Part shown: positions 1-12,433 of the stretch, in pieces
Position numbering within the stretch: position 1 is the stretch's first letter
Layout of the letters: every line of letters begins with the position of its first letter
Assembly (NCBI GenBank): GCA_965153355.1
Contig: OZ231127.1
Location: 25,544,001 to 25,608,000 of the forward strand
DNA: 64,000 nt
Direction of reading: 5' to 3'
DNA from: Flaccisagitta enflata
Taxonomy: Eukaryota; Chaetognatha; Sagittoidea; Aphragmophora
Program-made: the position numbers and the translations under genes
Notes under the pieces: model-generated
What the model saw: only the letters and a program-made list of their open reading frames with translations
What the model was told of the DNA's origin: nothing
Databases searched by the model: none

Positions 1-155
1 TCCGAGAGCAGCTGGAATTCCGCGTCTCGATGCCGCAAGCAGCTGGAAAAGACCGCGTTGTAGTCGCTAGAGCAGCTGGAATCCGCGCCTTCTAATCACG
101 TGCTGCTGGAATACGCACCCCCGCCTAGGCGTCGCTGGAATACCGCTCGCCGGGC
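1..155. repeat. Imperfect ~31-bp tandem repeat at the window edge
   Basis: The core GCTGGAA recurs at about 10, 41, 75, 106 and 133, usually preceded by GCA and followed by CCGCG-like sequence. The array probably continues to the left of the window. Confidence 0.6.
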
Positions 156-1165
156 ACAAACCTCTTAAAAGTTGCCAACTGGTGGCCAAACACCAGCTCC
201 AGACATAGCATTCTATTGCCATCTTGTTTTATGTTTTGACGGACAAATGCGCCTAGCAAGTTACAAACAACCACTGAACAACCATGCCTTACTTCATACT
301 CTAATCAACCCCAAGCTCACACTTTTCACCAACAAAGCTCTCCAAGTAACCAGATCCAACTTTCTTCTCATCCAAATACTACTGCCCAGGACTACATCTT
401 GAAGAGAAAACGATCACCAGACCTTAATCCGTCTTTTAAGTAAGAATTCCTTAATACTACTTCTTAATACTTCTTAATACTTCTTAATACTGCTTCTCTG
501 ATGAAGCCTATTGGAATGGTCGCCCTTATCCGCAACAGGCCCCAAACTTAACAAAACAAATTCATAACAAAAAGTGGACTCGGTTGGTGGTTTGCCAACA
601 AGCTGGATCATTGTCCTACCTTGTTTCATCATGTATTGACTGTCCTATTGCCATCGCCTTCATCTGTGAAGTGTCCCAGATCAAACTTTCTTTCTCTCTC
701 TCCTATCCCCACCTTTGGGACAGGTACAGTTGCCAACAGACTACATTTAACATCGCTCTTTCCGATCTTCCAATGGGGTTGCGTGACTGGATCTTTAACC
801 ACTAACCTAACTGCGTCTTTACTGTGGTGTGGATGTTTATTACCTGCGTGTTTGGACCTCATCAACTGCTTCGGAATAAGTGCTTCAGTGGGACGCCACT
901 CAGTTAAATTGTCTGCTGGTAAGGTGCAATGTTCCTGGTCTGGGCCTCAACTTTACATCTTGGCTCTAATGGATTTGGGTTCATGCAACCTTGCTTTTCC
1001 TGCCTGGACACAACATGTTTCAACAATTAATCATTTGCCAGACAAAACATTCATTGGATTTTATATGGTTGGACTGCCTCTCATCTACGATCATTGCTCA
1101 CTTGTGCTTGCCTCCAAATATTCACTTTACCATCTTGATGGTATTGACAACTGTTTTTAATTGCT

Positions 1166-1252
1166 CCAGACAAAACCCAGACCAAACCCAGACAAAACCC
1201 AGACAACACCCAGACAATACCCAGACAAAACTCAGACAAAGCCAGACAAAAC
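1166..1252. repeat. Minisatellite, ~11-12-bp unit (ACCCAGACAAA)
   Basis: About eight near-identical units, varying at the middle bases. All reading frames across it are artefacts of the repeat. Confidence 0.8.
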
Positions 1253-1587
1253 CCTTTCTTTGATTTGTGTATCGAGACGATCCACTTCAAATGGGAGACT
1301 GCCTCTAATGTTTAGTGGACAAAAAGCCCTTTGGGTGACTGACCAGTTCCGACCCTCGCAAATTCTCCTTTCTATTTGTTGCTTTGGTCACCCGTGATGG
1401 TTTATTGACGGCCGGCACACCTTTGATTCTACAACATCATACTCCAACCCTTCTGCGTCGCCGTTGTATCGCCCTAACTTCGTCACTGCATCACCATTGC
1501 CTCCAGGCGAAATCGCCGCTGCCTGTGTTCTGTCTGGACGCCTACCATTGGAATCCCCAGTCTCTCCATTATTGGCCTTGTTCCAAT

Positions 1588-2040
1588 TGCGCCATTAAAC
1601 AACGCCGTTTGACAACGCCGTTCGACAACGCCGTTCGACAACGCCATTCGACAACGCCGTTCGACACGCCGTTAATCACGCCGTTCATCAACGCCATTCA
1701 TCTACGCCCTTCAACAACGCCATTCATCAATGCCATTCATCAATGCCATTCATCAATGCCATTCATCAACGCCATTCATCAACGCCATTCATCATTCACA
1801 ACGCCATTCATCAACGCCATTCAACACCATTCAACAACGCCATTCATCAACGCCATTCAACAACGCCATTCAACAACGCCATTCAACAACGCCACTCAAC
1901 AACACCACTCAACACCATTCAACAACGCCACTCAACAGCACCATTAAACTACGCCATCCAACAATGCCATCCAACAACGCCATCCAACAACGCCATCCAA
2001 CAACGCCATTCAACAACGCCATTCAACATCGTCATTTGAC
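1588..2040. repeat. 13-bp minisatellite (CAACGCCATTCAA type)
   Basis: More than 30 units. Variants (GTTTGA, CATCAA, CAACAA) are grouped in blocks, so local expansions have homogenised neighbouring units. Because 13 is not a multiple of 3, the open frames across it cycle through the same His/Asn/Pro/Thr peptides and are not taken as genes. Confidence 0.85.
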
Positions 2041-2178
2041 CACAGTCGCAGACCCACACTATTTGGATTTTTGTCACCTGGAGACTCCTCATTACCAGAC
2101 TCTCCCCTCAAAACAAACATCCTGGCGATCATTATTTGCGGAGCCTCACAATGCCGTGGAAATCCCTTAGGCGTTACT

Positions 2179-2396
2179 GTCATCAGGGTGTTGGGCCTTT
2201 CTCGCACCCTGATAATCATCATCACCAGACAATCCGGCGGTGGTACCATCTTGGCGGTTGTGGGACGTGGCGTGCCGGCAACTCAACATCAGGGTGCTGG
2301 GCCTTTCTGGCACCCTGACAATCTTCAATACCAGATAATCCTTCTACGGTAGAACTACCTTGGCGATCGTACAACTTGGCGTGGTGACAACTCATC
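2179..2396. repeat. Tandem duplication of a ~108-bp unit
   Basis: Two diverged copies, each starting with CATCAGGGTG, then TGGGCCTTTCT and CACCCTGA. The first part of each copy can fold into a hairpin (CAGGGTG with CACCCTG). No gene is evident. Confidence 0.7.
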
Positions 2397-2796
2397 CTAA
2401 CCAAACCAAACCTTCAACACAGAGCCTGGACAATTGACTTCACGCCCGGTGTTGTCTCTTGTTCGGGACGAACAAACTCAAAGAGGGTAGCCTCTGTTAG
2501 GCCCACGGCATAGTTACCCTCATTGTCATTGACATCGTTTATCATTTGTCATTTGTTCATCCTGTGCCCCATTATCATTGCCGTCTGCTGGTTCTCTTTG
2601 CCCTCAGATATGAGGCACGCCCGGTTCATGGTTCATATACTGTATGCTCCTTTCTTTGTATACTTGTATATATCTACGCTTCTCCTCTGCGTTCACACAT
2701 CATCCTGGCGTCTGCATCTACTCGTCCTTCATTCCCTACTCATCCGCTCATCTTCATCCATACGTCCGTCTACATCCTCAAAGGTACATCCTAACA

Positions 2797-3015
<219 letters not shown>

Positions 3016-4186
3016 ACTGTCCGAAAGTGCATGGACCTGTCTTGCCAAAAACTGCGTTTTTGGAAAAAGTAAAACGGACGGAGGGATGGACTGACAAATG
3101 TGCGAAAAAGCGGAAGGACCGACAGGCCCTCTTGTCTAGATGCAACGACGGATCGAAGATTGAAGATTGAAGAATCAGAGTGAAGAGTCATTCCAGTGAT
3201 ATTTGGGGGCTTGGGACCGTCAGATTGCTTTGCTATGATCTTGAGGATGAATTACGTCCCTTCAAAACAGCACTTGCCCATGGGACTAGGAGCGGGCGGA
3301 ACAATTGGATATGACCTGAGAGCTGACACAATGCAGAGGTTGCAGTTGTTCATTCCCTCTCCCAATTCTCTGCTCACGTGGTAGCAGGCAGGGAATGTTC
3401 AGCAAAACGTCATTCAGACATTTAAGCACGACCACCGCGGTGCAATAACCAATAGAACACGCCTGTATATAATGACAGGCCCACAGGAGTAACAGATGAA
3501 ATGACGCGGAGCGGCTGATGTTATCATGAGCGAAGCAGGTGCGCCCGCGCAAGGTTGGGGGAGCGGGCGTACCAGAGTCAATATGATGGCATCGTAGAGA
3601 CAATAGTTCACCAATTGGCTATCGATCATCATTTGCAGCTGGTTTCGCTTGCGTTCGTTTCAGGCGCGACCAGCCTCTAGCAATACAGCAACGATCGTAA
3701 TGCACAAATCTCGTCACCTGGCGGGTTTTCACGGTTTATATACCCATACATCACAACGTTTAAATTTAGTTATAATTGACACAAAAGTAACAGTGCTTGT
3801 TCCTATCAGAACTTTCATAGGTCTCGTTTAAAAATAAAGCTTTGTTTTTTACTTAAAGAGGCTTAAATAAAATATTGTTCACTCACTTCAATAATCGTCG
3901 CTATTCAAACTTCGAGAAACTTTGAAATATTGCAATATGCAAATTAGGGTAAGGACAAATGGTTCCATGCCTGCATCAACAGTGTGTTCGGATTTTGTTC
4001 GAATGTTATCTAGAAATAGTAGAGGAATGGAATCCTGCCACCCGTAAAACGCATAAAATTTGCGAGCTTCATTCCGATATCGACTAGGATATTGCGGCGC
4101 GGTAAGCGAAGCTCAGTATGTACTCACACCCGAATGTATCATTTGTTAGTTTGCGTACACAAATCGGAGCTGAGCGACTTTCACTT
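3016..4186. other. No gene seen
   Basis: Non-repetitive sequence of ordinary composition. The longest frames are short, lack recognisable domains, and have no convincing paired splice sites. I see no hairpin-ended element or simple repeat of note. Confidence 0.4.
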
Positions 4187-5055
<869 letters not shown>

Positions 5056-5270
5056 CTCGAAAAGATCTCAAAATTGTGGCACTAAATTACACGTTACAAT
5101 CATTGCATTGTAAAAGATAGAGACAGTAAGAGGCAAGAAAACGCACCCTTCTGTGCCTTATTCAAAGAGAAGGAGAAAAGAGAGCCGATCTCCTAAAATC
5201 AATCACTTTCTGATAAGAAAGGAATTTGCGAAATATCAAACTTTATTAGACTTTGATTACAACGCAATAG

Positions 5271-5471
5271 TTTTTAATCGCGTGCTACGCGACTCTTGAC
5301 CCCGCCTTGTCTGTCCGTCGGTCCGTCTGTCCATCCGTCCGTCGCACTTTACTTTTTTTTTGGTTTTTGCGTTCTTTGGCCTCACTGCTCCTGCCCAAGT
5401 GATCAAGTGACCTCAAATATGGCCCCTGCCCACCCACACGCGGCTGGGGTAGCCGTGTATCCGGCCTTGTT
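5271..5471 (+). mobile_element. HINE-like hairpin element, subfamily A
   Basis: First of about 40 related elements here. Architecture: a T-run, a short hairpin (here arms AATCGCGTGC and ACGCGACT), the phrase CTACACCCCGCTTTGTC (variant), a GTCY tetranucleotide tract (CGGTCCGTC), unique sequence, a distal copy of the hairpin arm, then CCGTGTATCCGGCCTTGTT. Paired subterminal repeats, a hairpin and an internal GTCY microsatellite are features recalled for Helentron-associated elements such as Drosophila DINE-1, so a rolling-circle non-autonomous origin is inferred. No protein is encoded. Confidence 0.7.
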
Positions 5472-5620
5472 AGAGAGGGCAGCAAAGAAAGAGAGAAATA
5501 CCCAACAAATTCAAAACATGTCTCTAGAACTTGGAGCTGAAGCTGGCTTAGAAAATATTTGTGCATAAAAACTGGAAAAAAGAAAATAGCTAAAAATGCT
5601 TTCACTGATTTCACTTTCTT

Positions 5621-5986
5621 TTTAGCCGCGTGCTACGCGACTTTACACCCCGTTTTGTTGATCTGAAGGTTGGTCGGTTGGTTGGTCTGTCCCCTTTTTA
5701 CTTTTTGACGTTTTTAAGCTTTTGGGCTCACAGCTCCTTCTTAAATGCCATTATAAGCCACTCTAAGTCATTCTAAGTCCTCCTAAGTCATTTTAAGTCA
5801 TATTAAGTTATATTGAATTACTTAAGTCAATCTGGTCACTTTAGTCATTTAGGTCATTTTAAGTCTTTTTTAATCATTTTAAGTTATTTTAAGTCATATG
5901 AGGACATCTTGAGTCATTTAAAGTCAATTCAGGTCATCTTAAGTTATTTATGTCCCGCACGCGACTTATAGGTGTTGGCCTTGTTT
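5621..5986 (+). mobile_element. HINE-like element, subfamily D with internal minisatellite
   Basis: Left arm AGCCGCGTGC, right arm ACGCGACT, distal arm GCACGCGACT followed by TTATAGGTGTTGGCCTTGTT. The interior is a 10-bp minisatellite of type AAGTCATTTT (about 5745-5950) in place of part of the unique sequence. Same orientation as the element ending at 5471. Confidence 0.75.
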
Positions 5987-6184
5987 TGTTTTTTTTACGA
6001 TCAATGTGGCATGTGGTGTGATTTTTGTCATAGTTTCGCTATTGTCTCACTCGGTCTCAATGTTGCTGAATGTGCACAAAAAAGATAAAACATTTAGAGA
6101 AAGTCAACATACACTGAGGACACGGAACTCACAGGGAAATCTGTTTTGACGGAAGAAGAACATCACATGTGGGGATTTATATAC

Positions 6185-6255
6185 ATTTATTATGTTCGAA
6201 AAAAATACATTTATTATGTTCGAAAAAAATACATTTATTATGTTCGAAAAAAAAA
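6185..6255. repeat. ~24-bp unit in three tandem copies
   Basis: ATTTATTATGTTCGAAAAAA is repeated three times, with small A-run length differences. Confidence 0.85.
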
Positions 6256-6407
6256 TTGTGTCCGTAACAAGAGAAGCTAGAAATGTGCGGTTTTTTGGGT
6301 GTCTAGATCTTTGTTCCCAGAGTATAAATTTAAAAGATTTTTGCAGTAGCTTGTGTTTAAGTGGCCCTTTGCAAAGCTTAAAGAGGAGATTTTAATAGGA
6401 AAACAGC

Positions 6408-7397
6408 GTTTTTAGATGCGTCCTCGCATCTCTATAAGAGGGTGTGTCCCTTGGTAGGTCTGTCTGTCTGAATGTCTGTCTGAGTGTCACGCGAAAATTT
6501 CAAAACGCGATTTTCAAGGTTTTCTCTTCATTTCTCTTCATGGCTCTTCATGTCTTTTATATTTCTTATGTCTCTTTCATCTCTTTTGTCTATTTTGTCT
6601 CTTTTGTCTCCCATATGTCTCTTATGTCTCCTATATGTCTCTTATATCTCTTATGTCTCTTATTTCTCTCATGTATCTTAGGTATCTTATGTCTCCCATG
6701 TCTCTTTGTCTCTTAGTCTCTTTTGTCTCCTATATGTCTCCTTTATGTCTCTTATGTCTTCTATGTCTCCTATATGTCTCTTATGTCTTATATATCTCTT
6801 ATGTCTCTTATATCTCTTACATCTCTTTTGTCTCTTATATCTCTTACATCTCTTTTGTCTCTTATATCTCTTAGGTCTCTTAGGTCTCTTATGTCTCTTA
6901 TGTTTCTTATGTCTCTTATGTCTCTCATGTCTCTTCATGTCTCTCATGTCTCTTATGTCTCCATGTGTCGTCATGTCTTCTGTCCCACAGGTCTTTTGAG
7001 GATGAGGCGGGAGGGTGGAGGAGAGGAGGAGGTGGGGAGGCAGAGGTGGGGAGGCGGTGGGGAGGCAGGGGAGGGGAGGCGGGAGGTGAGGCGGAAGGTG
7101 GGGGAGGAGGCAGTGGGGAAGGAGGAAGGAGGCGGGGAGGTGTGGGGAGGCGTGAGGGGTGGGGAGGCGGAGGGAGGGGAGGCGTGGAGGTGGGGAGGCG
7201 TTGGGGGGGAGGGGTGGGGAGGCGGGGGGTGGGGAGGCGAGGGGGGGAGGGAGGAATCAGTTTATATTTTTGTCTTTATCTCTGTATCTTTATATTTTCA
7301 TATCATTATATCTTAATATCTTTATATCTTAATAATTTGTATGAAAATATCTTACATCTTAAGAGGACGCATCTATTGGACATCTCTTGGCCTTGTT
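6408..7397 (+). mobile_element. HINE-like element with a different arm (AGATGCGTCC) and large internal arrays
   Basis: Left arm AGATGCGTCC (6414-6423), right arm CGCATCT (6425-6431) and distal arm GGACGCATCT (7365-7374) keep full complementarity although the letters differ from the AGTCGCG copies. CTATAAGAGG follows the hairpin and GGCCTTGTT closes the element. Inside are a TCTCTTATG-type minisatellite (about 6520-6970) and a G-rich GGGGAGGC array (about 7010-7255) with quadruplex-forming potential. Confidence 0.7.
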
Positions 7398-8221
7398 CTA
7401 CTGGTTCTTGCTGAAAGTTTGATTTGGGAAAGTTTTTAACCATGATTTACTTGGAAATTTTTATCAAAAAAAAAACAAAAACAAAAACAAAAACCATACA
7501 CCAAAATGTCAAACAGATTGACCTCTATCAAATGGTACCTTGTTTGCATCTCTATATTATCCATAGTGTGCATATGCAACGGAAAACCTCTACAATTTTT
7601 ATTCGAACACCCGATATCCTCATATGCGATGTTCTTCTACCATCAAGTTATTAAATCACCTTGCATACTATGTCTCATTCGGTTGTGTCAATATCTAAAA
7701 GGTCTTCTGATCAAACCATCAATATCAGAGAGCAAAAATGATTAGGTTTTAAAACCTTTACTATCAAATTTTATTCATCTTCCGTTTTTTTCCAAACCCC
7801 TATTCAGCCTCTAATTTGTATATTGCTATGTCACTGCTAAAGTTTCAGATTAAATGGTTATGAGGAAGAAGTTTCAGATTAACTGGTTATGAGGATGATT
7901 GAGTTGAAATGCTGAACAATCCTTATGTCAATTCCAGTTGCAAATTGAAAATGACTTTTATATATAATAAAAAAAATGAAAAAAAGAAAAGAAAAAAATT
8001 TCTAAAAGAGTTCAAAGGTTTTATTTTGAAAAAAAAATGGGTACAGTTATTCACAAAGTATGTAATATCTTACGAATCTTTAATTAAGCTAAAAAAAAAA
8101 AAAACCAGAAGATAAATGAATCGTAAAAAAATAAGAAAGGCAAAAGTTGATGATCAGATCAAAAGAACATTTGCTCGTTGACACACCCGAATGTCTGATA
8201 CTGAGCTGAAAATTGGAGAGT
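7398..8221. other. AT-rich stretch, no gene seen
   Basis: Contains A-runs and a direct duplication of about 27 bp (AGTTTCAGATTAAYTGGTTA) at about 7842-7898. The short frames here have no recognisable domain. Confidence 0.4.
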
Positions 8222-8577
8222 AACAAGGCCAACACCTATAGGTCGCGTGCGAGACATAAATAACTTAAGATGACTTTTATTGACTCAAGATGACTTAAAA
8301 TGACTCAAAACAACTTTAAATAACTTAACAAGACCTAAAATGACTGAAATGACTACTTAGACATATCTGACTCAAATGACTTAAAATAACTAAAAATGAC
8401 TTAGAATGACTTAGAATGACTCCAAATGACTTAGAATGACTAGAAATAACTTAAGGTATAATAAAAAAGTGTGGCGGACCAACGGACGGACGGACCAACG
8501 GACCAACGGACCGACAGACCGACGGACCGACGGACCGACAAAGTGGGTTGTAGAGTCGCGTGCACGCGACTAAAAAC
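8222..8577 (-). mobile_element. HINE-like element, subfamily D
   Basis: Mirror image of the copy at 5621-5986: it opens with AACAAGGCCAACACCTATA and GTCGCGTGCGAGAC, runs through an AAATGACTT-type minisatellite and a GGACCGAC tract, and closes with the hairpin AGTCGCGTGCACGCGACT and A-run. Confidence 0.8.
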
Positions 8578-8625
8578 TAATTTACAATGAGATAAAAGGA
8601 CGCATATTCATGAATAATGTATGTG

Positions 8626-8833
8626 TTCTTAGTCGCGTGCTACGCGACTCTACACCCCGCTATGTCGGTCCGTCGGTTGGTTGGTTGGTCGGTCGGTTGG
8701 TCCCCTTTTTACTTTTTTAGCGTTTTTGAGCTGATTGAGCATACAGCTCTTGTCCAGATGCCCTAGAGACCTTCTCCAGCACTGCTCCTGCCCACCCGCA
8801 CGCAACTAGGGTAGCCGTGTATCCGGCCTTGTT
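8626..8833 (+). mobile_element. HINE-like element, subfamily A
   Basis: Left arm AGTCGCGTGC, right arm ACGCGACT, distal arm GCACGCAACT, end GTGTATCCGGCCTTGTT. It lies about 50 bp from the inverted copy that ends at 8577. Confidence 0.8.
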
Positions 8834-9226
8834 ATGCCTTGTCATGGGAAACTCAACTTTTGAAGTTTTTAGGGTTATCCAGAAACAAGAGATTGTTCTC
8901 TGCCTTTTTCCAAATTAGGGAAGAGTTTTCTTTTCTCAAAAAAACGATAAAAGGATTCTTTCTTCAGCTGAAGAGTAAAAAAAAAGAGGGAACAAAAAGG
9001 AATGTGGAGGCTCAGAAGTTTCTTTCTCTCTCTTTCTCTGGATGAGTGTTTGCTCGTCTTCTCTTTATGCCGTTTTGCAATGTTTACATTCACTCAACAA
9101 ATGATAGTAACCGTCTAAACGATGAATCACATGAAGAAAAACGAACAAAACATTTCGCGTTTGCGGCCTTTTTTCTTTTTTTTTTTTTGAGAAAGAAAGG
9201 TTTGTTTTTCTTTCAAGTGGAGTCTT

Positions 9227-9301
<75 letters not shown>

Positions 9302-9302
9302 T
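9227..9302. repeat. (GTT)n microsatellite
   Basis: Pure GTT, about 25 units. Confidence 0.95.
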
Positions 9303-9476
9303 TAATGTAAGACCATCTGTTGTCGTTTCCAAGGTTATGATGGTCGGTTTTTTTTTTTTTTTTTTGCGTCCGCGGGATTTAGGTGTTCATTTTTTTTTCC
9401 TTTACCCGATATTTTCACGTAATTCAGGCATACCAACGACCTCCCCCCTCCATTATCGTCTCCTGATCCACACTTA

Positions 9477-10322
9477 TCAACAACCTGCCCCTTCTGAACT
9501 TACCAACAATATCCTCCTTCCAATCGCGTCAATTACATTCTCCCACACCATTCTTACTGACAACATCCCCTTTCCAATCGTGTCAATTCTCTTATCCCAC
9601 ACCGCACTAGTACACTTACCGACAACATCCCCCTTCCAATCTAACTTAAGAAAAATGGTGGAGACGTAATTCATTTGGGTTTCCGGTGGAATCGAGTCAA
9701 TTTTCAGCGTCGGCGTTCGTTGAGGCGTCGAATTTACTTCCGGTGGATTTGCCGGTAGATTTGCCGGCGGGTTTGCCGGAATTTCTTCCATCTTTTCTCC
9801 ATTTATCTCCTTATCCAAAATGCCATTCATCTTATTCTCACTATTGCGCACTTTGGTTTGGAAGTCTTGAATGTCATAGTTATCATTATTACGCTGGTTG
9901 TGGCTGTTATGAGGGTCGCGGAAAAGATTGTCACGATCGCTGAATCGATGACTTCCATGGTCTTGTCGGTGATTGAGATAGTTACTATCAAGATTACTTA
10001 ACGCGCTCGTCTGCGTTGCATCTCGGTGATTTACGGGAAGTTTCTTACAAGTTTTGAAAACGTTTTGAACATCATCGGCGTCTGCAACGATGTTACAATT
10101 CCGCGCGCCATTGACGACTGGAATCACTCTAGTGTTACATTTGACGTTGTTGTTGTCGTCACTAGCAATGGGTGATTTATTTCCGTCGTGATAGTCATGA
10201 GCGTTATTGTGTTTATAACAGATTGCAATATCGTTAGTTTGTGCCATTTTATTATCTGCCTCTGAGCATGGTTGGGGGTTATGTTGAGTCGTTGAATCGG
10301 TGCCTTCCTCTGGTGGCATCAT
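9477..10322 (-). CDS. Unrecognised Asn/Asp-rich protein, probable first coding exon
   Basis: An open frame of 281 codons with an ATG at 10322 and an in-frame TAA 18 bases upstream, so this ATG is a natural start. It lies in ordinary, non-repeat sequence, unlike most long frames nearby. The predicted protein is hydrophilic, rich in Asn, Asp and His, with a Pro-Ala-Asn repeat around residues 180-195 and no domain, signal peptide or membrane segment that I recognise. The last ~55 residues are translated from a 54-62-bp tandem repeat whose units each contain a splice-donor sequence on this strand (9614-9619, 9552-9557, 9498-9503). The real exon therefore probably ends at one of these and the terminal residues may be intronic. 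No downstream exon was identified. It may be a genuine gene or a chance open frame; function unknown. Confidence 0.4.
   Translation of the reverse strand: MMPPEEGTDSTTQHNPQPCSEADNKMAQTNDIAICYKHNNAHDYHDGNKSPIASDDNNNVKCNTRVIPVVNGARNCNIVADADDVQNVFKTCKKLPVNHRDATQTSALSNLDSNYLNHRQDHGSHRFSDRDNLFRDPHNSHNQRNNDNYDIQDFQTKVRNSENKMNGILDKEINGEKMEEIPANPPANLPANPPEVNSTPQRTPTLKIDSIPPETQMNYVSTIFLKLDWKGDVVGKCTSAVWDKRIDTIGKGMLSVRMVWENVIDAIGRRILLVSSEGAGC
9496..9645 (-). repeat. Tandem repeat carrying three 5' splice-site-like sequences
   Basis: On the minus strand each unit reads ATTGGAAGGGGGATGTTGTC then G-GTAAGT (or A-GTAAGA), followed by GTGTGGGA and ATTGACGCG-like sequence. Spacings between donors are 62 and 54 bp. 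Confidence 0.65.
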
Positions 10323-10537
10323 TAATCTTCTTTCCTTTTAGAGACTCAAGAGTCCGATCTCTTGATTTCAATGACGCGATTTTTTTTGCTTTCGTATATT
10401 TGTTCAACATTTACTGTTCGGTCTCTCTCTTGAGGAGAGAAGTATAAATGGAAGGCGTTCCTAAAAGCTCAGAGGAAAAAAAGAAAGAATCATATATATG
10501 AAAAGTAAGTGAGAAAAAAAAAATAGAGAATGGAGAG

Positions 10538-10540
<3 letters not shown>

Positions 10541-10623
<83 letters not shown>

Positions 10624-10768
10624 GGTGAAAGAATGAATGAATGAATGAATGAATGATTGAATGAATAAATGAATGAATGAATGAATGAATGAATGAATGA
10701 ATGAATGAATGAATGAATGAATGAATGAATGAATGAATGAATGAATGAATGAATGAATAAATGAGTGA
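10541..10768. repeat. (GA)n followed by (GAAT)n
   Basis: GA to about 10620, then GAAT from about 10630 to 10768. The adjacency suggests one array grew from the edge of the other. Confidence 0.95.
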
Positions 10769-11479
10769 ATGAAAGAAAGAAAGAGATACAGAATAACAAG
10801 TAAGGATAGAGACATGATAAGAAAGAGTGGGAATATAAGAATAGAAATTTCTTTTTTCGTTTTTTAAAAGAGAAAATTTAATCCTCTCCGAGCTCACAGT
10901 CTCCCGCCCTTTCCATTTATCGTCAGTCTTCTTTCAATTTTTCTTTTCTTTTCTTTTTTTACTTTTTTCTATCTTTTCCTCTTTTTCTCTATTCTCTCTC
11001 ATTCCCCCCAGTTTGGGTCTTTGTGCAATTTTTTTGATATATTCCTCTATCTTCATATTCAATACTTCATCTTTCAGATTTGGTTAAAATTCAGTTTTGT
11101 GTGTGTATTAACATTTTCAATACCTTTTTTATATTTCTTGCCTTGAAACGCAGCAAATACACTTTCCCCCTCTTTATTATTATCTTCGGCCTCCCCCGCA
11201 TTTCTCTCAAGATGAGCAAAAGTTTTTAAACACTTTTTCTTTTTCTTTCGACATCCAAAATTCTCATGCGAATTCAATTGATTCTTTAAATTTTCCTTTT
11301 AAGACCCTTTTGATAGGAAGCAAATTTTTCATTTCTTTTGACTGTTTCCACGGATTTTTTGTCGTATGATTCCCTTTATTTTGGGTTCTTTAATTCATTC
11401 TTTCACTCTCGACTTTTTTTTATTGGCGTTTTTCTTTTTCTCTTTTTATGTATGCGATATGTTTAAGAATGATGTTTTT
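10769..11479. other. Pyrimidine-rich and AT-rich sequence, no gene seen
   Basis: Long T/C runs from about 10915 to 11050. No frame with recognisable content. Confidence 0.35.
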
Positions 11480-11650
11480 CGGTGCAACCACTATGTTGGT
11501 CCGTCCATCCATGAATTGGTCTGTCGGGTGGTTCATTGGCTGTCGGTCACAATCAACTTTTTTGGCATTTCCGGGCAGTATGCGTGGCTTTTTACATCAC
11601 TGCCGCTGCCCAACCAAATGAGCACAGGTAGCTGTTCATCAGGCCTTGTT
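11480..11650 (+). mobile_element. Degenerate HINE-like element
   Basis: The hairpin is eroded, but TTGGTCCGTCC, CACTGCCGCTGCCCAACC and CAGGCCTTGTT are in the usual order. It abuts the next element head to head at GGCCTTGTT-AA-AACAAGGCC. Confidence 0.55.
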
Positions 11651-12376
11651 AAAACAAGGCCGTATACACGGCTGCATCAGTCGCGGACGGGTGGGCAGGA
11701 GCGGAAAAAGACAAAAAACAACTTTGTGACCGACCGAAGGACAGACCGACGATCCGAAAAGAGGGTTATACAGTATGTTTATTCTCAAATGAAACGAAAG
11801 ATGACGGCATAAATCCTAAACGAATTAAGATAATCAAATTCCGAAAAAAAGTTCCTGAAAGAGTATGTTCTGGCAATTGTTTGTGCCAAATCTTAGCCTT
11901 AGATCTCAATTAGTCTAGCTTCAATCAGCATTTAAAGCAAAATTGTAAAAATAACAATATCGCTTGATTTTCTTTTATTTTCAGGTCATAAAAAGATGTT
12001 TTTTGAGATTATTTAGTTAAATTGAACCAGGTAGCAAGAAAAATCTTATCTGCTATCAGACATACCACATACATTGCCTGTTGAGATGAACAATTACCAT
12101 TTTTGTTGAAAAAATGGCAAAATTTGGCAATTTCATCTTTTGTCTCCAGTGGGAAAAAGTAACAAATAACAATTCATGTTTTATCTTCAAATGCAGATTG
12201 AAGCTAAACTATTTGACCCAAAAGGCTAAGATTTTGCACAATTAAATGCCAGAACATACTCTTTCAGGAGCTTTTTTCGGAATTTGATTATCTCAATTCG
12301 TTTTGGATTTATGCCGTTATCTTTCGTTTCATTTGAGAATAAACATACTGTAGAGTCGCGTGTCCGCGACTAAAAA
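11651..12376 (-). mobile_element. HINE-like element split by a foldback insertion
   Basis: Starts ACAAGGCCGTATACACGG with distal arm AGTCGCGGAC. It resumes at 12351 as TAGAGTCGCG with the hairpin (arms complementary to the distal arm). Uninterrupted relatives read GTAGAGTCGCG here, so the insertion site and TA duplication are clear. Confidence 0.8.
11771..12350. mobile_element. 580-bp foldback MITE with TA duplication
   Basis: The terminal inverted repeat starts CAGTATGTTTATTCTCAAAT and continues with few mismatches for about 60 bp; weaker inverted similarity extends to the centre. Flanked by TA on both sides, as expected for Tc1/mariner-type targets. It encodes no transposase and is nested inside the HINE-like element. 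Confidence 0.85.
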
Positions 12377-12433
12377 GGGAATTCTTTAAAATTTCAACAA
12401 GTCAGCTAGATAGCATGATTCAACCTTGATGTC

